Origin: Mermis nigrescens
Lineage: Eukaryota; Nematoda; Enoplea; Mermithida; Mermithidae
Reading direction: 5' to 3'
DNA: 64,000 bases
Assembly: GCA_036768485.1 (NCBI GenBank)
Contig: JAVLUZ010000848.1
Coordinates: 124,001-188,000 of the forward strand
A program made the position numbers and the translations under genes. Below, one piece after another: positions 1 to 9,139 of the stretch. The notes under the pieces are model-generated. The model had not been told where the DNA came from. It saw nothing but the letters and a program-made list of their open reading frames with translations, and made no database searches. How positions within the stretch are numbered: position 1 is the first letter of the stretch; each line of letters starts with the position of its first letter.

Positions 1-16
1 AGGTCAATATCTCTAC

Positions 17-757
17 CACTGTTTTTTTGTACGAGCCTCTTTGTACATGTACAAAGATCCCCGGAAAAGTCTTTGTACGAGCGAAAATTTTTTGTACATA
101 TAACGTATAGATATGCAATTGAATGTACACATTTTTATATACTACTAGATTGTTATCCGTGACCCGCACGCTTCGCAAAAGGTGTAACTTTGTCCTAAAT
201 TCAGCTGGTTATATTAGTTCGGCCCGAAACGCCAAAATTTTCATGAGACTTAGGTTGAAATTACACATAAAATTCGACTCAGCAAGTTAAAATGACTTGT
301 GTTACACAATTATAAATAATAAGCGGTTGCAATGTGCTGACTGAATCTCATTATAGACACCAATTTGCTTATGAATTTAATGCAACGCGAAGATAAAAGA
401 GTCAATTTTATCTTCAAACGGCAGAAAACAGTGCAAAGTTGTTTAATAGTTCTTTTTTCTGCATAAAATCTTTATAAAACAGTGGAAATAGATGTAAAAG
501 ATGCTTCAATCTGTACAAAGATGCTTACAGATAGATTTTGGAGTGTTTAATGCCCGCGCCTGGAGCTAAATAGATTGTAATTATGATACTCGGCGCGAAG
601 CGCCGAAAATTTTTAGAAATTTTGCTAAAAAATACTCCAAAAAACGTTAAAATTACTATTACCTTGCCCCAAAAAGTCTTTGTACATTGTACAAAGATGG
701 CTCCGAAAATCTTTGTACGAGCCTCAAAATCTTTGTCTCGTACAAAAAAAAACAGTG
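17..757. mobile_element. Non-autonomous hAT-type MITE inserted in a PolB exon (copy 1)
   Basis: The two ends are inverted copies: CACTGTTTTTTTGTACGAG on the left and its near-complement ending AACAGTG on the right. They are flanked by an 8-bp duplication, ATCTCTAC at 9-16 and ATCCCTAC at 758-765 (one mismatch). Removing it rejoins the PolB reading at the point where the intact paralogue continues without a break near 54745. Subterminal TTTGTAC/GTACAAAG motifs recur at both ends. The interior has no believable gene. It contains a perfect triloop palindrome at 591-605. The 8-bp duplication suggests hAT-superfamily mobilisation. Confidence 0.85.
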
Positions 758-765
758 ATCCCTAC

Positions 766-1517
766 CGTCCGATTTTTCGGGGATTCTTTGGCCTGCGTAA
801 CCTATACCAACGAAGACCAGTTCTTGGAAGCTTTGCAGAACACGAACCCGGTTATCGCCTCATTCGTAACCGCCCAAGCCCGGCTAAAGCTATAATCATA
901 TTTGGAGAAGCTAGAGGAGCGGGTCCTGTATTTCGATACAGGTGAGATACATTTTTAAAATATTTTTGTGAAATATGTATATTTTACATATGAAAACAGG
1001 GGGTAATCGTCAGGGGTGGGAGTCAGCCCAAGAAATTCATACCTACGATCACATGAAATTAATGGTTCTTTTTACTTTTCTAGACTCGATAATTTACCTA
1101 TCCAAAGCGAGTGATTCCTATTCCGTCCCAACTGGCTGCTATCTCGGGGAAATGGCAAACGAGCTGAAAGGCTATGGAGAAAATGCGTACATATCGGAGT
1201 TCGCGGCTGGAGGCCCTAAAAACTATGAGTACAGAGTAGCAAACGAAAATGGAGAAATGCTGGGGGAGATCGTGAAGGTTAGAGGAATAAGGATGACCCA
1301 CTCGACTGAAAAAACAATTAATTTTGACTAACTGCGTGGAATAGTTCTCGAATTTGTGGTCTCGGGTTATATAACGGTTAAAACGGTTCTGGAAAAGCGA
1401 ATTTTGCGGGATCATGAGCGAAATGTTTTTACCTCGATTTGTTCTAAGGATTACCGCGTGGTCTATGACAAACGAGCTTTGTACCCGATGTTTTCCACGC
1501 TCCCGTACGGCTTTTAA
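766..1517 (+). pseudogene. Family B DNA polymerase, 3' exons (copy 1)
   Basis: This is the C-terminal palm and thumb part of a protein-primed type B DNA polymerase of the Polinton/adintovirus kind, which would copy the element's own DNA. One exon ends at 941 (GATACAG then GTGAG) and the next starts at 1084 after TAG. The intron falls inside catalytic motif C, between the Thr and second Asp codons of the Asp-Thr-Asp triad. Downstream residues such as DSIIYLSKASD are clear. The terminal stop is at 1515-1517. A TAA at 1329-1331 truncates it; the paralogue at 54652-55500 has a serine codon there. A 741-bp MITE splits its upstream exon. It is a dead copy. Confidence 0.85.
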
Positions 1518-1720
1518 TTTTTTCTGTAAATAATAGTCCTTTTTTCTGCAAAACATCGTCCTTTTCTTGTATCTTTTCGTACAATTCGTCATTTTTCTGT
1601 ATTTTTTGTAAAAATTGTCACTTTTTCCGAATTTTTTGTAAAAATTCGTCATTTTACTGTATTTTTTGTAAAAATTGTCACTTTTCTGCTTTTTTACGCA
1701 GTTTTGTAAAGCCATCGCCC
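1518..1720 (+). repeat. TTTTTGTAAAAATTGTCA minisatellite directly after PolB (copy 1)
   Basis: Roughly six imperfect units of about 32 bp built on a TTTTTGTAAAAATTGTCA or ATTCGTCA core follow the polymerase stop without spacing. The same array occurs at the same place in copy 2 (55501-55710), so it was part of the ancestral element. The minus-strand reading frame across it is an artefact of the repeat. Confidence 0.75.
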
Positions 1721-2645
1721 TTTTTGTAAATTTAGGTACCTGGAATAAAAGTTGGAGAAAATTGCTAACAGATAAAATTAGGTACAAGCAGGAGGGGGAA
1801 AGATCCTTTCAAAATTTTTTCAAAGGAATGTAAAAAGTACAAAAAACCAACATTTTGAATTTCATGAGGATAAATAAGTAAACGGGGGTATCCAGAAGAT
1901 ATGACATGGGTGGGCAAATAAATAGCGCTAACTTATTAGCACAGAATATGAAAATAAGCATTTCTTTCACATAGGATAAGGCAATGCATAAGTCCTGCGG
2001 AGGAAAATAAATGGATTAGGGAGGCTATCCTACCGAAATTCTGCCGGAAAATTCGATAGGTTATTGCTTGGAAATTTTCGGCTTTTTATGATTATTTTTT
2101 ATAGTCGGTTGAAAATAAGTGAATTACTATTTTACTTGCATTTCTAGGTGAAAACTGATAAGTTTCCAATAAGTTAATAAGAATAAACTAACAGAAGTCG
2201 AAATTGTCCCAAAATTTTCCAAATAGTATAGCTATTAACATAATCTCTTGACGAAGACCTAAATGAAAAAAAACTGCAAGCTGATAGATGTTCCAAATTT
2301 CACTTTCTCGGGTATAGAGGAGTCGTTGTGTATTGGCGGACAAAATTCAAGCGCAATGATGATCAACTTGATTCGTCTGTAATTGAACTTGGTAGAAGAA
2401 TCGTTCGTTCAAATAAGAAATAGCTACTGTAACAAGTTTGAATTTCTTTTCTTGTTCAGGCTTAGTGAATGCGAATTTCGGGGCTTTTTTATTAATTTTC
2501 TACATTATACAGTAATTGATTTATAAACTCAAACACGGCAAACATATGAGCCTGCTTATCAGAGCACATCGTTTTATAACAAATGCTTATTTACTTTTTG
2601 CATATGTCTGCGTTCGCCTCACAGGTAGAATTCCTTCAGTAACAG
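1721..2645. other. Noncoding interval between PolB and glycoprotein gene (copy 1)
   Basis: This AT-rich stretch aligns well with 55711-56760 in copy 2, apart from short indels; one extra segment of copy 2 near 56340-56430 is absent here. I see no reading frame conserved between the copies, so it is probably an intergenic or promoter-bearing spacer of the element. Confidence 0.6.
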
Positions 2646-2654
2646 CTATAAATA
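2646..2654 (+). promoter_or_regulatory. TATA box of glycoprotein gene (copy 1)
   Basis: CTATAAATA lies 50 bp before the ATG at 2696. The identical box at the identical distance precedes the paralogue (56761-56769). Closely similar boxes precede other genes of the element. Confidence 0.65.
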
Positions 2655-2695
2655 TGCAGGGCTAACATTGTAATTAGACATTTATTTCTAGAAAC

Positions 2696-3136
2696 ATGAC
2701 TTTACTTTTATTATTCATTGCTTTTTCAGCTGCCCAGAAATGCCTGGAATATGGAAACCGCACCAAGATTGTGTGCGAAAAGTTGCATGAATTGGCTGAT
2801 TTACCCAGAAACGTCAGATCAGTCCTATTTAAAAACAGTTGTGATTTTCAGGTTCCCAGCTGGAAAAACTCTACTGAAAAATACCCAAATCTTGATTTAA
2901 TGAAATTCCGCCCATTTTGCAAAAACTGCTTGAAAATTGACGAGCATTTCAATGGTACCACTAAAATAGAAGGGAGGTGTCTGGAAACCGATATCAAGTG
3001 CAGACTTCAACAGGAGCTTACCAAAATTTCGAATGAAATTCTAAGCTGTATATCACTTTTTGTCATTTTGACATTGCTTTACTTATTTCGATTTATTAAA
3101 AGAAATTTTACAGCATTTCACGAGATGCAATCATAA
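2696..3136 (+). CDS. Small type I membrane glycoprotein, LRRNT-like (copy 1)
   Basis: This 146-aa reading frame begins with a signal peptide (residues 1-14, MTLLLLFIAFSAAQ) and has a luminal region with eight cysteines and N-glycosylation sites at NRT, NST and NGT. A transmembrane segment covers about residues 116-133 and ends in basic residues. The order of Cys, a Leu-x-x-Leu-Pro turn and a following hydrophobic strand (about residues 16-58) resembles a leucine-rich-repeat N-terminal cap, but there are no full LRR repeats. It lies convergent to the 131-aa gene, with stops only about 5 bp apart. The copy at 56811 is highly similar, but its C-terminal tail differs by a frameshift. A virion or cell-surface role is inference. 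The family is not recognised. Confidence 0.7.
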   Translation: MTLLLLFIAFSAAQKCLEYGNRTKIVCEKLHELADLPRNVRSVLFKNSCDFQVPSWKNSTEKYPNLDLMKFRPFCKNCLKIDEHFNGTTKIEGRCLETDIKCRLQQELTKISNEILSCISLFVILTLLYLFRFIKRNFTAFHEMQS

Positions 3137-3152
3137 TCACGTTAATCGTGAG
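3134..3152. terminator. Small palindrome between convergent genes
   Basis: TCACG-TTAA-TCGTGA-like symmetry lies exactly where the two convergent coding regions end, and the same sequence is kept in copy 2 (about 57250-57270). It may be a shared 3'-end signal. The stem is only 5-6 bp, so this is tentative. Confidence 0.3.
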
Positions 3153-3537
3153 GCAGTATAATGCCGCTTTCTTTGAAATATTTTTCCATCTCTTCCGCAT
3201 TCATGTAATGTTCCTGAGCAACATGTGGTGTCTGCTTTAAAGTTTGAGCCAATCGCTTGTCGATTTTAATTTCGGTTTCATCAATGAATTTCGGGGCTTG
3301 GCCAATTCGAACCATATTTTTGGCGAAATAAGCTTTCAAATTCGTAATATCCGTGTTTTTCAGCAATTTCTTGCACGTTTTGAATGTGAATTTTGTGTAA
3401 TTAAGGCCGTTTACCCCTTCGGTTCGTGTAGCTTCCACGAATAAAAATCTATGAACAATTCGAATTTTAATATCTTCAGGGCTAAACTGCCCTGCTAAAC
3501 AAATAGACGTTTCCAAAATTCTCGAATGGGGACGCAT
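3142..3537 (-). CDS. Conserved 131-aa protein of the element (copy 1)
   Basis: This is an uninterrupted frame of 131 aa, basic and rich in Lys and Glu, with no signal peptide or membrane segment. It starts about 35 bp after the TBP stop, in the same direction, so the two form a compact minus-strand pair. The second copy (57259-57655) matches over the whole length but is frameshifted. I do not recognise the family. Copy 1 appears intact, and conservation in both copies supports a real gene. A short TATA-like TTATATTATAGG lies just upstream of the ATG. Confidence 0.65.
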   Translation of the reverse strand: MRPHSRILETSICLAGQFSPEDIKIRIVHRFLFVEATRTEGVNGLNYTKFTFKTCKKLLKNTDITNLKAYFAKNMVRIGQAPKFIDETEIKIDKRLAQTLKQTPHVAQEHYMNAEEMEKYFKESGIILPHD

Positions 3538-3570
3538 AATAATAATAAGCCTATAATATAATTTTTATTA

Positions 3571-4098
3571 TTAATGCACACAACCTTCCAATAATGAACG
3601 AACAATAATATCAGCTCTGAATAGATCGCATTTAGAATTTTGAGCCCGTAATACAGTACTTGCCGGTATGAAAAATGAGCACAGTGACGCGAGAAACGTT
3701 ATATTTCAAGGCAGGAAAGATCTCAGGCTCGTAAAAACAGTTTTTCCCTTTACATTTCTTGTAAACTTTGCGCAGATCAATTGCATGTCCCACTCCGTTG
3801 GTCGCTACATAGTTGTGGATTGAAAATTTGGTGAATACAGCGTTGAAACCGCATTTTGTAAAATTTCAATTAATTCGATAAAGACAAGGCGGGTGTCTTC
3901 CTCATTTTTCGTGCCGGTGCTTACTAGTTTGCCTGATCGAAACAGAAGAACTGTGGCTTTGGGGTCATGAAATTTGAGACTTAGGCCTGGGAATCTGTCG
4001 GGCTTAGTCTTAACGATTTCCTCGCATTCCGAAATAAGCGTATTCAATTCCAGAGGACATTTACAGTCCAGAGACGCAATCAAATTGCAGATCTTCAT
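3571..4098 (-). pseudogene. Two-repeat TATA-binding protein (TBP) of the element, copy 1
   Basis: About 175 codons encode a minimal TBP core without an N-terminal extension. The chosen start is the Met at 4098 (MKICNLIASL), because a TATATAAGGA box lies 33-42 bp upstream. The longer reading frame opening at 4170 would put that box inside the gene. Repeat 1 has the stirrup pattern FPGLSLKF...LLFRSGKL...TGTK. Repeat 2 has EPEIFPALKY...LIFHTGKYCITGSK. All four positions that hold DNA-intercalating phenylalanines in known TBPs are Phe here. Two frameshifts break it: one between the repeats near 3860 and one near 3640, close to the C-terminus. TBPs nucleate transcription at TATA boxes; use for the element's own genes is inference. 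Confidence 0.85.
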
Positions 4099-4130
4099 TT
4101 TGGGCAGAATGAAATTTTTGGGTGTGCCCC

Positions 4131-4140
4131 TCCTTATATA
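4131..4140 (-). promoter_or_regulatory. TATA box of the TBP gene (copy 1)
   Basis: Read on the minus strand this is TATATAAGGA, 33-42 bp before the Met at 4098. It is identical in copy 2 (tccttatata at 58251-58260). It favours the downstream start of the TBP frame. Confidence 0.55.
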
Positions 4141-4208
4141 GTGACCCCTGGGCTGTTCAAACCTGTACAATGGAGAAATTTACCCACAGTTTTTTGCATT
4201 TTCCTAGG

Positions 4209-4217
4209 CTATAAATT
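4209..4217 (+). promoter_or_regulatory. TATA box of the 100-aa gene (copy 1)
   Basis: CTATAAATT lies 38 bp before the ATG at 4247. Copy 2 has CTATAAATA at the same distance. The promoters of this gene and of the divergent TBP gene share the short interval 4099-4246. Confidence 0.6.
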
Positions 4218-4246
4218 CTAATTTTTTCCCTAAAATTGTATACAAC

Positions 4247-4560
4247 ATGGATCAAGGACGAAATACTTATAATCATTTCTTAATGCACTTGCTTCGCCTA
4301 GAAAAAGCATCCACCAGAGCCCTAGGTAATTATTTTTGGTCTTCCATGAGTGCTGAGTATAAACAAACTTTAATAGAATATGATGCAGAAGCTTTTAGCA
4401 ATTTTTCCAAACTTGTCAAGCAATGCTTTATACTACGCGACTTTCAAGCTCTTGCTGATTTATGGAAAAATTTTAGCGTGCAAACAAAGAGTATTTCAAA
4501 TTCTTTCACGAACGATCAATTGATGAGCATATTCTTTACTATATAGTTCTTAGAAACTAA
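4247..4560 (+). pseudogene. Small conserved element protein of about 100 aa (copy 1)
   Basis: This helical-looking, soluble frame begins MDQGRNTYNHF. Compared with copy 2, one base is missing near 4490 (ACAAAGAGT against ACAAAAGAGT), which changes the last 20 or so residues and gives an early stop at 4546; the ancestral stop is at 4558-4560. It shares a Y-x-HF...KA..R...MS..K...D..AF..F pattern with a minus-strand gene at 14095-14422, so it belongs to a small family kept in all three copies. It is divergent to TBP. Function unknown. Confidence 0.65.
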
Positions 4561-4620
4561 TGTATGTCCCGGCGCTTCTTCTACTATATGGAACCGTTAT
4601 CCGAACCAAATGTGTAAAGA
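4559..4620 (+). repeat. Motif A: conserved hairpin or micro-ORF (copy 1)
   Basis: The block opening ATGTATGTCCCGGCG and continuing to about 4620 is repeated at 14961, 58679 and 58887. In the later copies it holds an inverted repeat CGGTTC...GAACCG around a 12-base loop. It also opens a micro-ORF (MYVPALLLLYG) whose ATG overlaps the TAA of the preceding gene. Either a 3'-end signal or a tiny hydrophobic peptide would explain the conservation. Confidence 0.5.
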
Positions 4621-4745
4621 ATTTTCAGTAAATAAAAAAAGTGAAAAACGGTTTGGAACTTGGGGGTTGAACTTCTAGTCTAGATCGGCAGTCTACCCTC
4701 TGAATGATTACAGATGCAGTAGGCCGTGGACCTAGACTATAAATG

Positions 4746-5397
4746 AATATTTGTTCACAGGCTTATAAATGTAAGTAAAATAAAGGAAAAAATGATTTCA
4801 AGTTAAGTTTAAACCCTTAATTTACCGTGTTTCCAGCAGTCGTTTTCACCATCTACTCGATTTTAGATCGAATCAATAAAATCAGATAAAAGTATATACA
4901 TTTGAAAGCCTTTGTTCTCCTGATTCCAAAAATATATTTTTCCCTTCACAATTTTCACTTTCCGTTGAGAAAAAAGCGAAAAACTATAACTAAAAAACCA
5001 ACATGGCAGCCTATGGCACATTTGAAAAAAATCGATACGTCGGCATTCCGTAGCTCACCATAATGCTGCATTGAGCAAAGCGCGATACAGCATGACTATT
5101 ACGGTCTACGGAGTCAGTTTAGATTCCTGCATGCACAGTATTAGGTACATACGTGCATTATGTGCTTACGTATTTGAGTTTTACCTATGTATATGCCTAC
5201 CATTAAAATTTCAAAAAATATTGAATTTCTAAATAACCGAAGCCTTCTACTTCATGAAACTCATAGAAAACGTGTAAAACGAGGAAAAAGGAGGATAGAT
5301 GATGTTTCACGGCACAAAAATGAACTTAAAATGAAAAAATCAAGAAAAATCAGCATACTCGACCAAAAATCGAGTACACAGGAAATTAAGGGCTCAG
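4746..5397. other. Copy 1-specific insert or diverged spacer
   Basis: Copy 2 goes almost directly from motif A to the conserved noncoding region, whereas copy 1 has this extra stretch. A 71-codon Lys/Arg-rich frame at 5187-5402 has no partner elsewhere and is probably chance. I see no terminal repeats. Confidence 0.4.
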
Positions 5398-5494
5398 TGT
5401 AAAGTAAAAATGGTCAGGTATTGGTCAACTGCACTCGGGCAGGTTAAAGCTCACTGGCCTCGACACGGCTCCTGACCTTACAGCGAGTCTTACC
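5398..5494. other. Conserved noncoding region of the element, left part (copy 1)
   Basis: This starts GTAAAGTAAAAATGGTC and ends GTCTTACC. It matches 15027-15120 and 58952-59050. A 7.7-kb insertion separates it from its continuation at 13209-13560. In copies 1 and 3 this region links motif A to the 3' end of an integrase gene. Confidence 0.7.
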
Positions 5495-5699
5495 TAGTGT
5501 TATTTTGATATACCAAAAATAAATTTTGGTATGATTTTGGTAGGCACTTGTTGGACTACCAATATCATATTTTAATTCTGAAAATTTTGGTATATCATAT
5601 TCTTATATTAAAATTCCGGAAAATGTGAAAATATTTTTGATATAATTTTGGTATAATTTTGGTATAAAATGGTAGCACTTTTTTCCTTCTTTCGCTTTA

Positions 5700-6164
5700 T
5701 ACCTTACCTGCAAATTTCGAAGCATGATGCAGTAGGTAATTTCCAGGTCATATCTTCATAATGCATAGTTAAGTATGCATGCAGTATAGGTACCTCCTTC
5801 ATTATGCACATATGTACCTACATATACCGAACCAAGCCACCTCGTCTCGTACATATGTATATTGTAGAGTCCGTTAAGGTTTGTGTACACCTGCGTTAAT
5901 TGTGTGTACATATATACAATTAGCGCAGTGAAGTATGATTGAGTGACATCCTGTCGATATTGATAAATGCATAACTTTTGACAAGCTCAGCTCATTAAGG
6001 GTAGCCTAGATCATCTGGGAGATTTCAAAATCTCAGTTAGGTCGGTAAGTATGTACCACAACACATGATATTGACCCATCAAATTATACTTATTTTTTCG
6101 ACGCCTGTTTGTCACCTGTATTGTTTACCGTTGTGATTCGCTAATAGTGATTATAGTTGCACAG
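5700..6164. other. No gene seen (interior of hAT-type element)
   Basis: AT-rich unique sequence with several TACCTA and ATGTATG clusters. There is no coding signal. Confidence 0.5.
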
Positions 6165-6419
6165 CATACCTGGGCAGCAAGAAAATTCTGGGGGGAGTGC
6201 AAGATTTTTCAAAGGTAAAAAATTACCTTAAAAATAGTGGTACGGCGAAAAAAATACCATTTTTCAACGTTTCTCATCGAGCACTATCCATTGGCATCAA
6301 AAAAATTGCGAAAAAACAAAAAATTTCAAAAATTGAATTCTTGGGTTTTTTTGATTTCTAAGGGGGGAGGTATTTTGGTTTCTCGGGGGTGCATACGCCT
6401 CAAACCACGCTCAGGTGTG
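6165..6419. mobile_element. Family A MITE (CATACSTGGGC ends)
   Basis: It begins CATACCTGGGCAGCAAG and ends CTCAGGTGTG. The interior has the family hallmark order: AAAATTCTGGGG, GCAAGATTTTTCAAAGG, CAACGTTTCTCAT, ACTATCCATTGGCATC, AATTGAATTC and TTTGGTTTCT. At least seven further copies lie in the window, several with clean 8-bp duplications. Confidence 0.7.
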
Positions 6420-6420
6420 G

Positions 6421-6895
6421 TGTGAAGCATGGGCAATTTGGGGTAGGGGTCAAGAATTCAGCTTTTTGTGCCAAAATGACCTCAAAAACTTGCATAAGCG
6501 CTAAAATAGCGTTAAAACCAAGATATTACACGGTTTCTGGTCAATTTGAAACACTTTTGAAGAAAATTTTTAATTTGCATCCGGTTTTGGCCTTCATTTT
6601 GCCTCATTTTCCCTGCAAAATTTTCCATCTTTCCAGTGGCGGATCTAGGATTTTCCTAAGGGGGCGGTACCCCTAAGGGGGGGCGGAACCCCTAAGGGGG
6701 GGGTGGAACCCTGACTTGGGCGGAAAAATTAGCCCTTTTTACCCGAAAATCGCTACAAATCGCTCAAAAATCCTTAATTTTGCGCATTTTTTGGGCCAAT
6801 GGGGGGGCGGCCGCCCCCGCCCCTCCCCCTAAATCCGCCCCTGCATCTTTCTATTCTGGGTGGTATAGACCCCACATATCCACGCGCATGTCTGA
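6421..6895. mobile_element. Family B MITE copy, interrupted
   Basis: It contains the family B order GTCAAG...TTTGTGCCAAAATGACCTC...GCATAAGCGCTAAAATAGCG...TTTCTGGTCAATTTG. The same order is seen near 19880, 22240 and 28710. It is split at 6634 by a younger 210-bp MITE. Confidence 0.5.
6634..6843. mobile_element. 210-bp hAT MITE with CAGTGGCGGATCTAGG ends
   Basis: The left end is CAGTGGCGGATCTAGGATTT; the right end is its near-inverse, closing AAATCCGCCCCTG. It is flanked by the perfect 8-bp duplication CATCTTTC (6626-6633 and 6844-6851). It is G-rich on one arm and C-rich on the other, with an internal triplication of CCCTAAGGGGGG. The clean duplication suggests a recent insertion. Confidence 0.9.
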
Positions 6896-7635
6896 TCGTT
6901 ATTCCGAAATGTTATTTGACAAAAAAGTGAAAGGAATTTATGTAATTTTGTAACTTAATCTCGTAAATTTTGAAAGTGTTATAAATAAATGAAAATTTTT
7001 TAAACAGCGTCTAGAAATGTAATGCTTGTGCTTTTCTTCGAAAAAAATATTGATTACTTGCATTAGTCGTTTGACTTTGAAATACAATGAACGAGTCTTA
7101 GGGCCGCATTTTCGAAGGCGTACTTTTTTAGCACAGTGCTAAGATTAGTACTCTGTTTAGCACGTGCTAGCTGATCCCCGATTAGCCTGCTGATTTAGTA
7201 AGTACGTACTAAAATCAGAGTGCCATTTTCGAAGACGTGCTAGTGCTAGACTAGGTAGCACGTACCTACTAAAATTTATTGAGCACGCGCTTAAGTGTGT
7301 GAATAGATTTTTTTCACAATTTTTATTCTCCAGCCACCAAATTGAAATATTTGATATTGAGAACTACAAGTGAACGTATTAAAATATTAGTTGCCAATAG
7401 ATTTTAGGCCAAAACTCAAGCCTTGAAAGTCAAATTTTTAGAGTGATTGAAGGCTATTATCTTGTTTTACTGGTCTTTTTTGCGTCATCTTCTTTATTTT
7501 TAAGTTAGGTATTGATATTAAATCATGTCTGGAATTGTATAATTGACGTTGTCGGTTAGGGAAAATATGCAATGTAGGTGTGTGGTAGATATTATCTACA
7601 TATGATAATGATATTAGGCGTCTTGTATTAATTCA

Positions 7636-8170
7636 TGGTTCAGTAAAGAACTTAAAAGAAGTTCTATAGAAGTTCTATAGAAGTTCGATAAAGAACTTCG
7701 AAGAAGTTCTATAGAAGTTCGATAAAGAACTTCGAAGAAGTTCTATAGAAGTTCGATGAAGAACTTCAAAGAAGTTCTATAGAAGTTCTATGGAAGACTG
7801 TCGAACTTCGAAGAAGTTCTATAGACGTTCGATAAAGAACTTCACATAAGTTCTATAGAAGCTCGACAAAGAACTTCAAAGAAGTTATATAGAAGTTCGA
7901 TAAATAACTTTGATCGAAGTTCTATAGAAGACTGTCGAACATCGATAAGACGCTAATCGAAGTTCGATAAATTTTTAATAGAACTTCGATAGAATGCACA
8001 TCAAAATTCGTCTAACTTCGAGACGAAGTGCTGCAAATCTTCAATAGAACTTCGATGTTGTGCAAATCGAAGTTCGGCCTAAGTTCGACAAACCTTTTAT
8101 AGAACTTCGATAGTGAGCAAATCGAAGTTCGACAGATCTTTTATAGAACTTCAAGTCGAAGTTCAAAGAG
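7636..8170. repeat. GAACTTC palindromic array, left arm
   Basis: About 20-25 imperfect units combine GAAGTTCTATAGAAGTTC and GATAAAGAACTTCGAAG. Each unit is itself near-palindromic. It mirrors the array at 12050-12535. Confidence 0.8.
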
Positions 8171-8380
8171 ACCAAAAAATGAGGTCATAGAACTTTGAGT
8201 GAGCAAATAGCAAGGGTCATTTAAATTTTAATAGGTACCTAAGTACCTATACATAGCTCCTAATACATGCTTCCTTGTTTGATAATAACCTTGAATTGTA
8301 TTGATTTTCGGTATCCCATTTCCGAGTCATAGGAAACAGACTATAATTAATGCATGCGCCTACATAATTTATGCTCATTT

Positions 8381-8641
8381 TTATTGGCGATAGCATGACC
8401 TTGCACTCATCTCTTCAGCGACCCAAAGACGTTTTTCTATAGGCACCTTCAAAACGTTCTCGCTAGAAAAATATCTACGACTTGACTTGATTGACATTTG
8501 GAAATCCAGAAAGATGTTTAATTGCAAGAAATGGAATAAGGCAAAGCTTTTTTGCAAGCATAAATCGATAAAATCAAAGCTCACGCTTATGTTTAATCGA
8601 GGATTTTTAATGTGAAATTTAATTTTGTCATTTTCAACCAA
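8381..8641 (-). other. 86-codon frame in left arm of foldback element
   Basis: This open frame begins MVENDKIKFHIKNPRL and is the mirror partner of 11581-11841. The two differ by only a few residues (for example H/Q near residue 11, Y/F near 57, P/R near 67). I do not recognise it. Similarity follows automatically from the inverted repeat, so it does not by itself prove coding function. Confidence 0.35.
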
Positions 8642-9139
8642 ACTTTACAGGTATAAACAAAGCAGCACAATTGCGATTTAAATTCTAAAATTAGATGAGC
8701 GATATTTTTCCAATTTATAACGCTGGTTCGAATGAAGGAGCTATTTTCTAATATTTAGTCTTAGCTTAATTTTATGATCCCTCAAAAAATGTTTTAAGTT
8801 AAAAAAAATTTGAAATTTTACAAAATTTTAATTTTAAAAAATTGTTTTTGTACGTATATTATATTATCAAAAATGTAATAACTCTAAACTTCATAGTGAA
8901 ATTTTAATTTTAGACGCGTAAAATTTGAAAAAATATTGTTTTTAAAAGCCAACTTAAGTATTTAGTTCATTAGTGTTAAGTCTGGACTTCTGATATCAAA
9001 TTAAAATCAATTTCTAAATGTGTGGTTGGAATTATAAATTCTAGATCACAATCGCGTTTTGAAGCTCTTGCATCTGATTGAAAACGTTTAGACTTGAATG
9101 TCCATATTAATTTTATTTTTCGTTATGTGTGGCGACCAC

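Noticed and set aside
583..945. 120-codon plus-strand frame
   Set aside because: It crosses the inserted MITE boundary at 757 and reads the PolB exon in a wrong frame.
1098..1787. 229-codon minus-strand frame
   Set aside because: It runs antisense to the PolB exon and then through the TTTTTGTAAAA minisatellite; the Lys/Tyr/Phe-rich repeats are satellite translation.
4099..4170. Upstream in-frame Met of the TBP frame as the true start
   Set aside because: The extra 24 codons contain the TATATAAGGA box, which lies at the right distance for the Met at 4098, and resemble no part of TBP.
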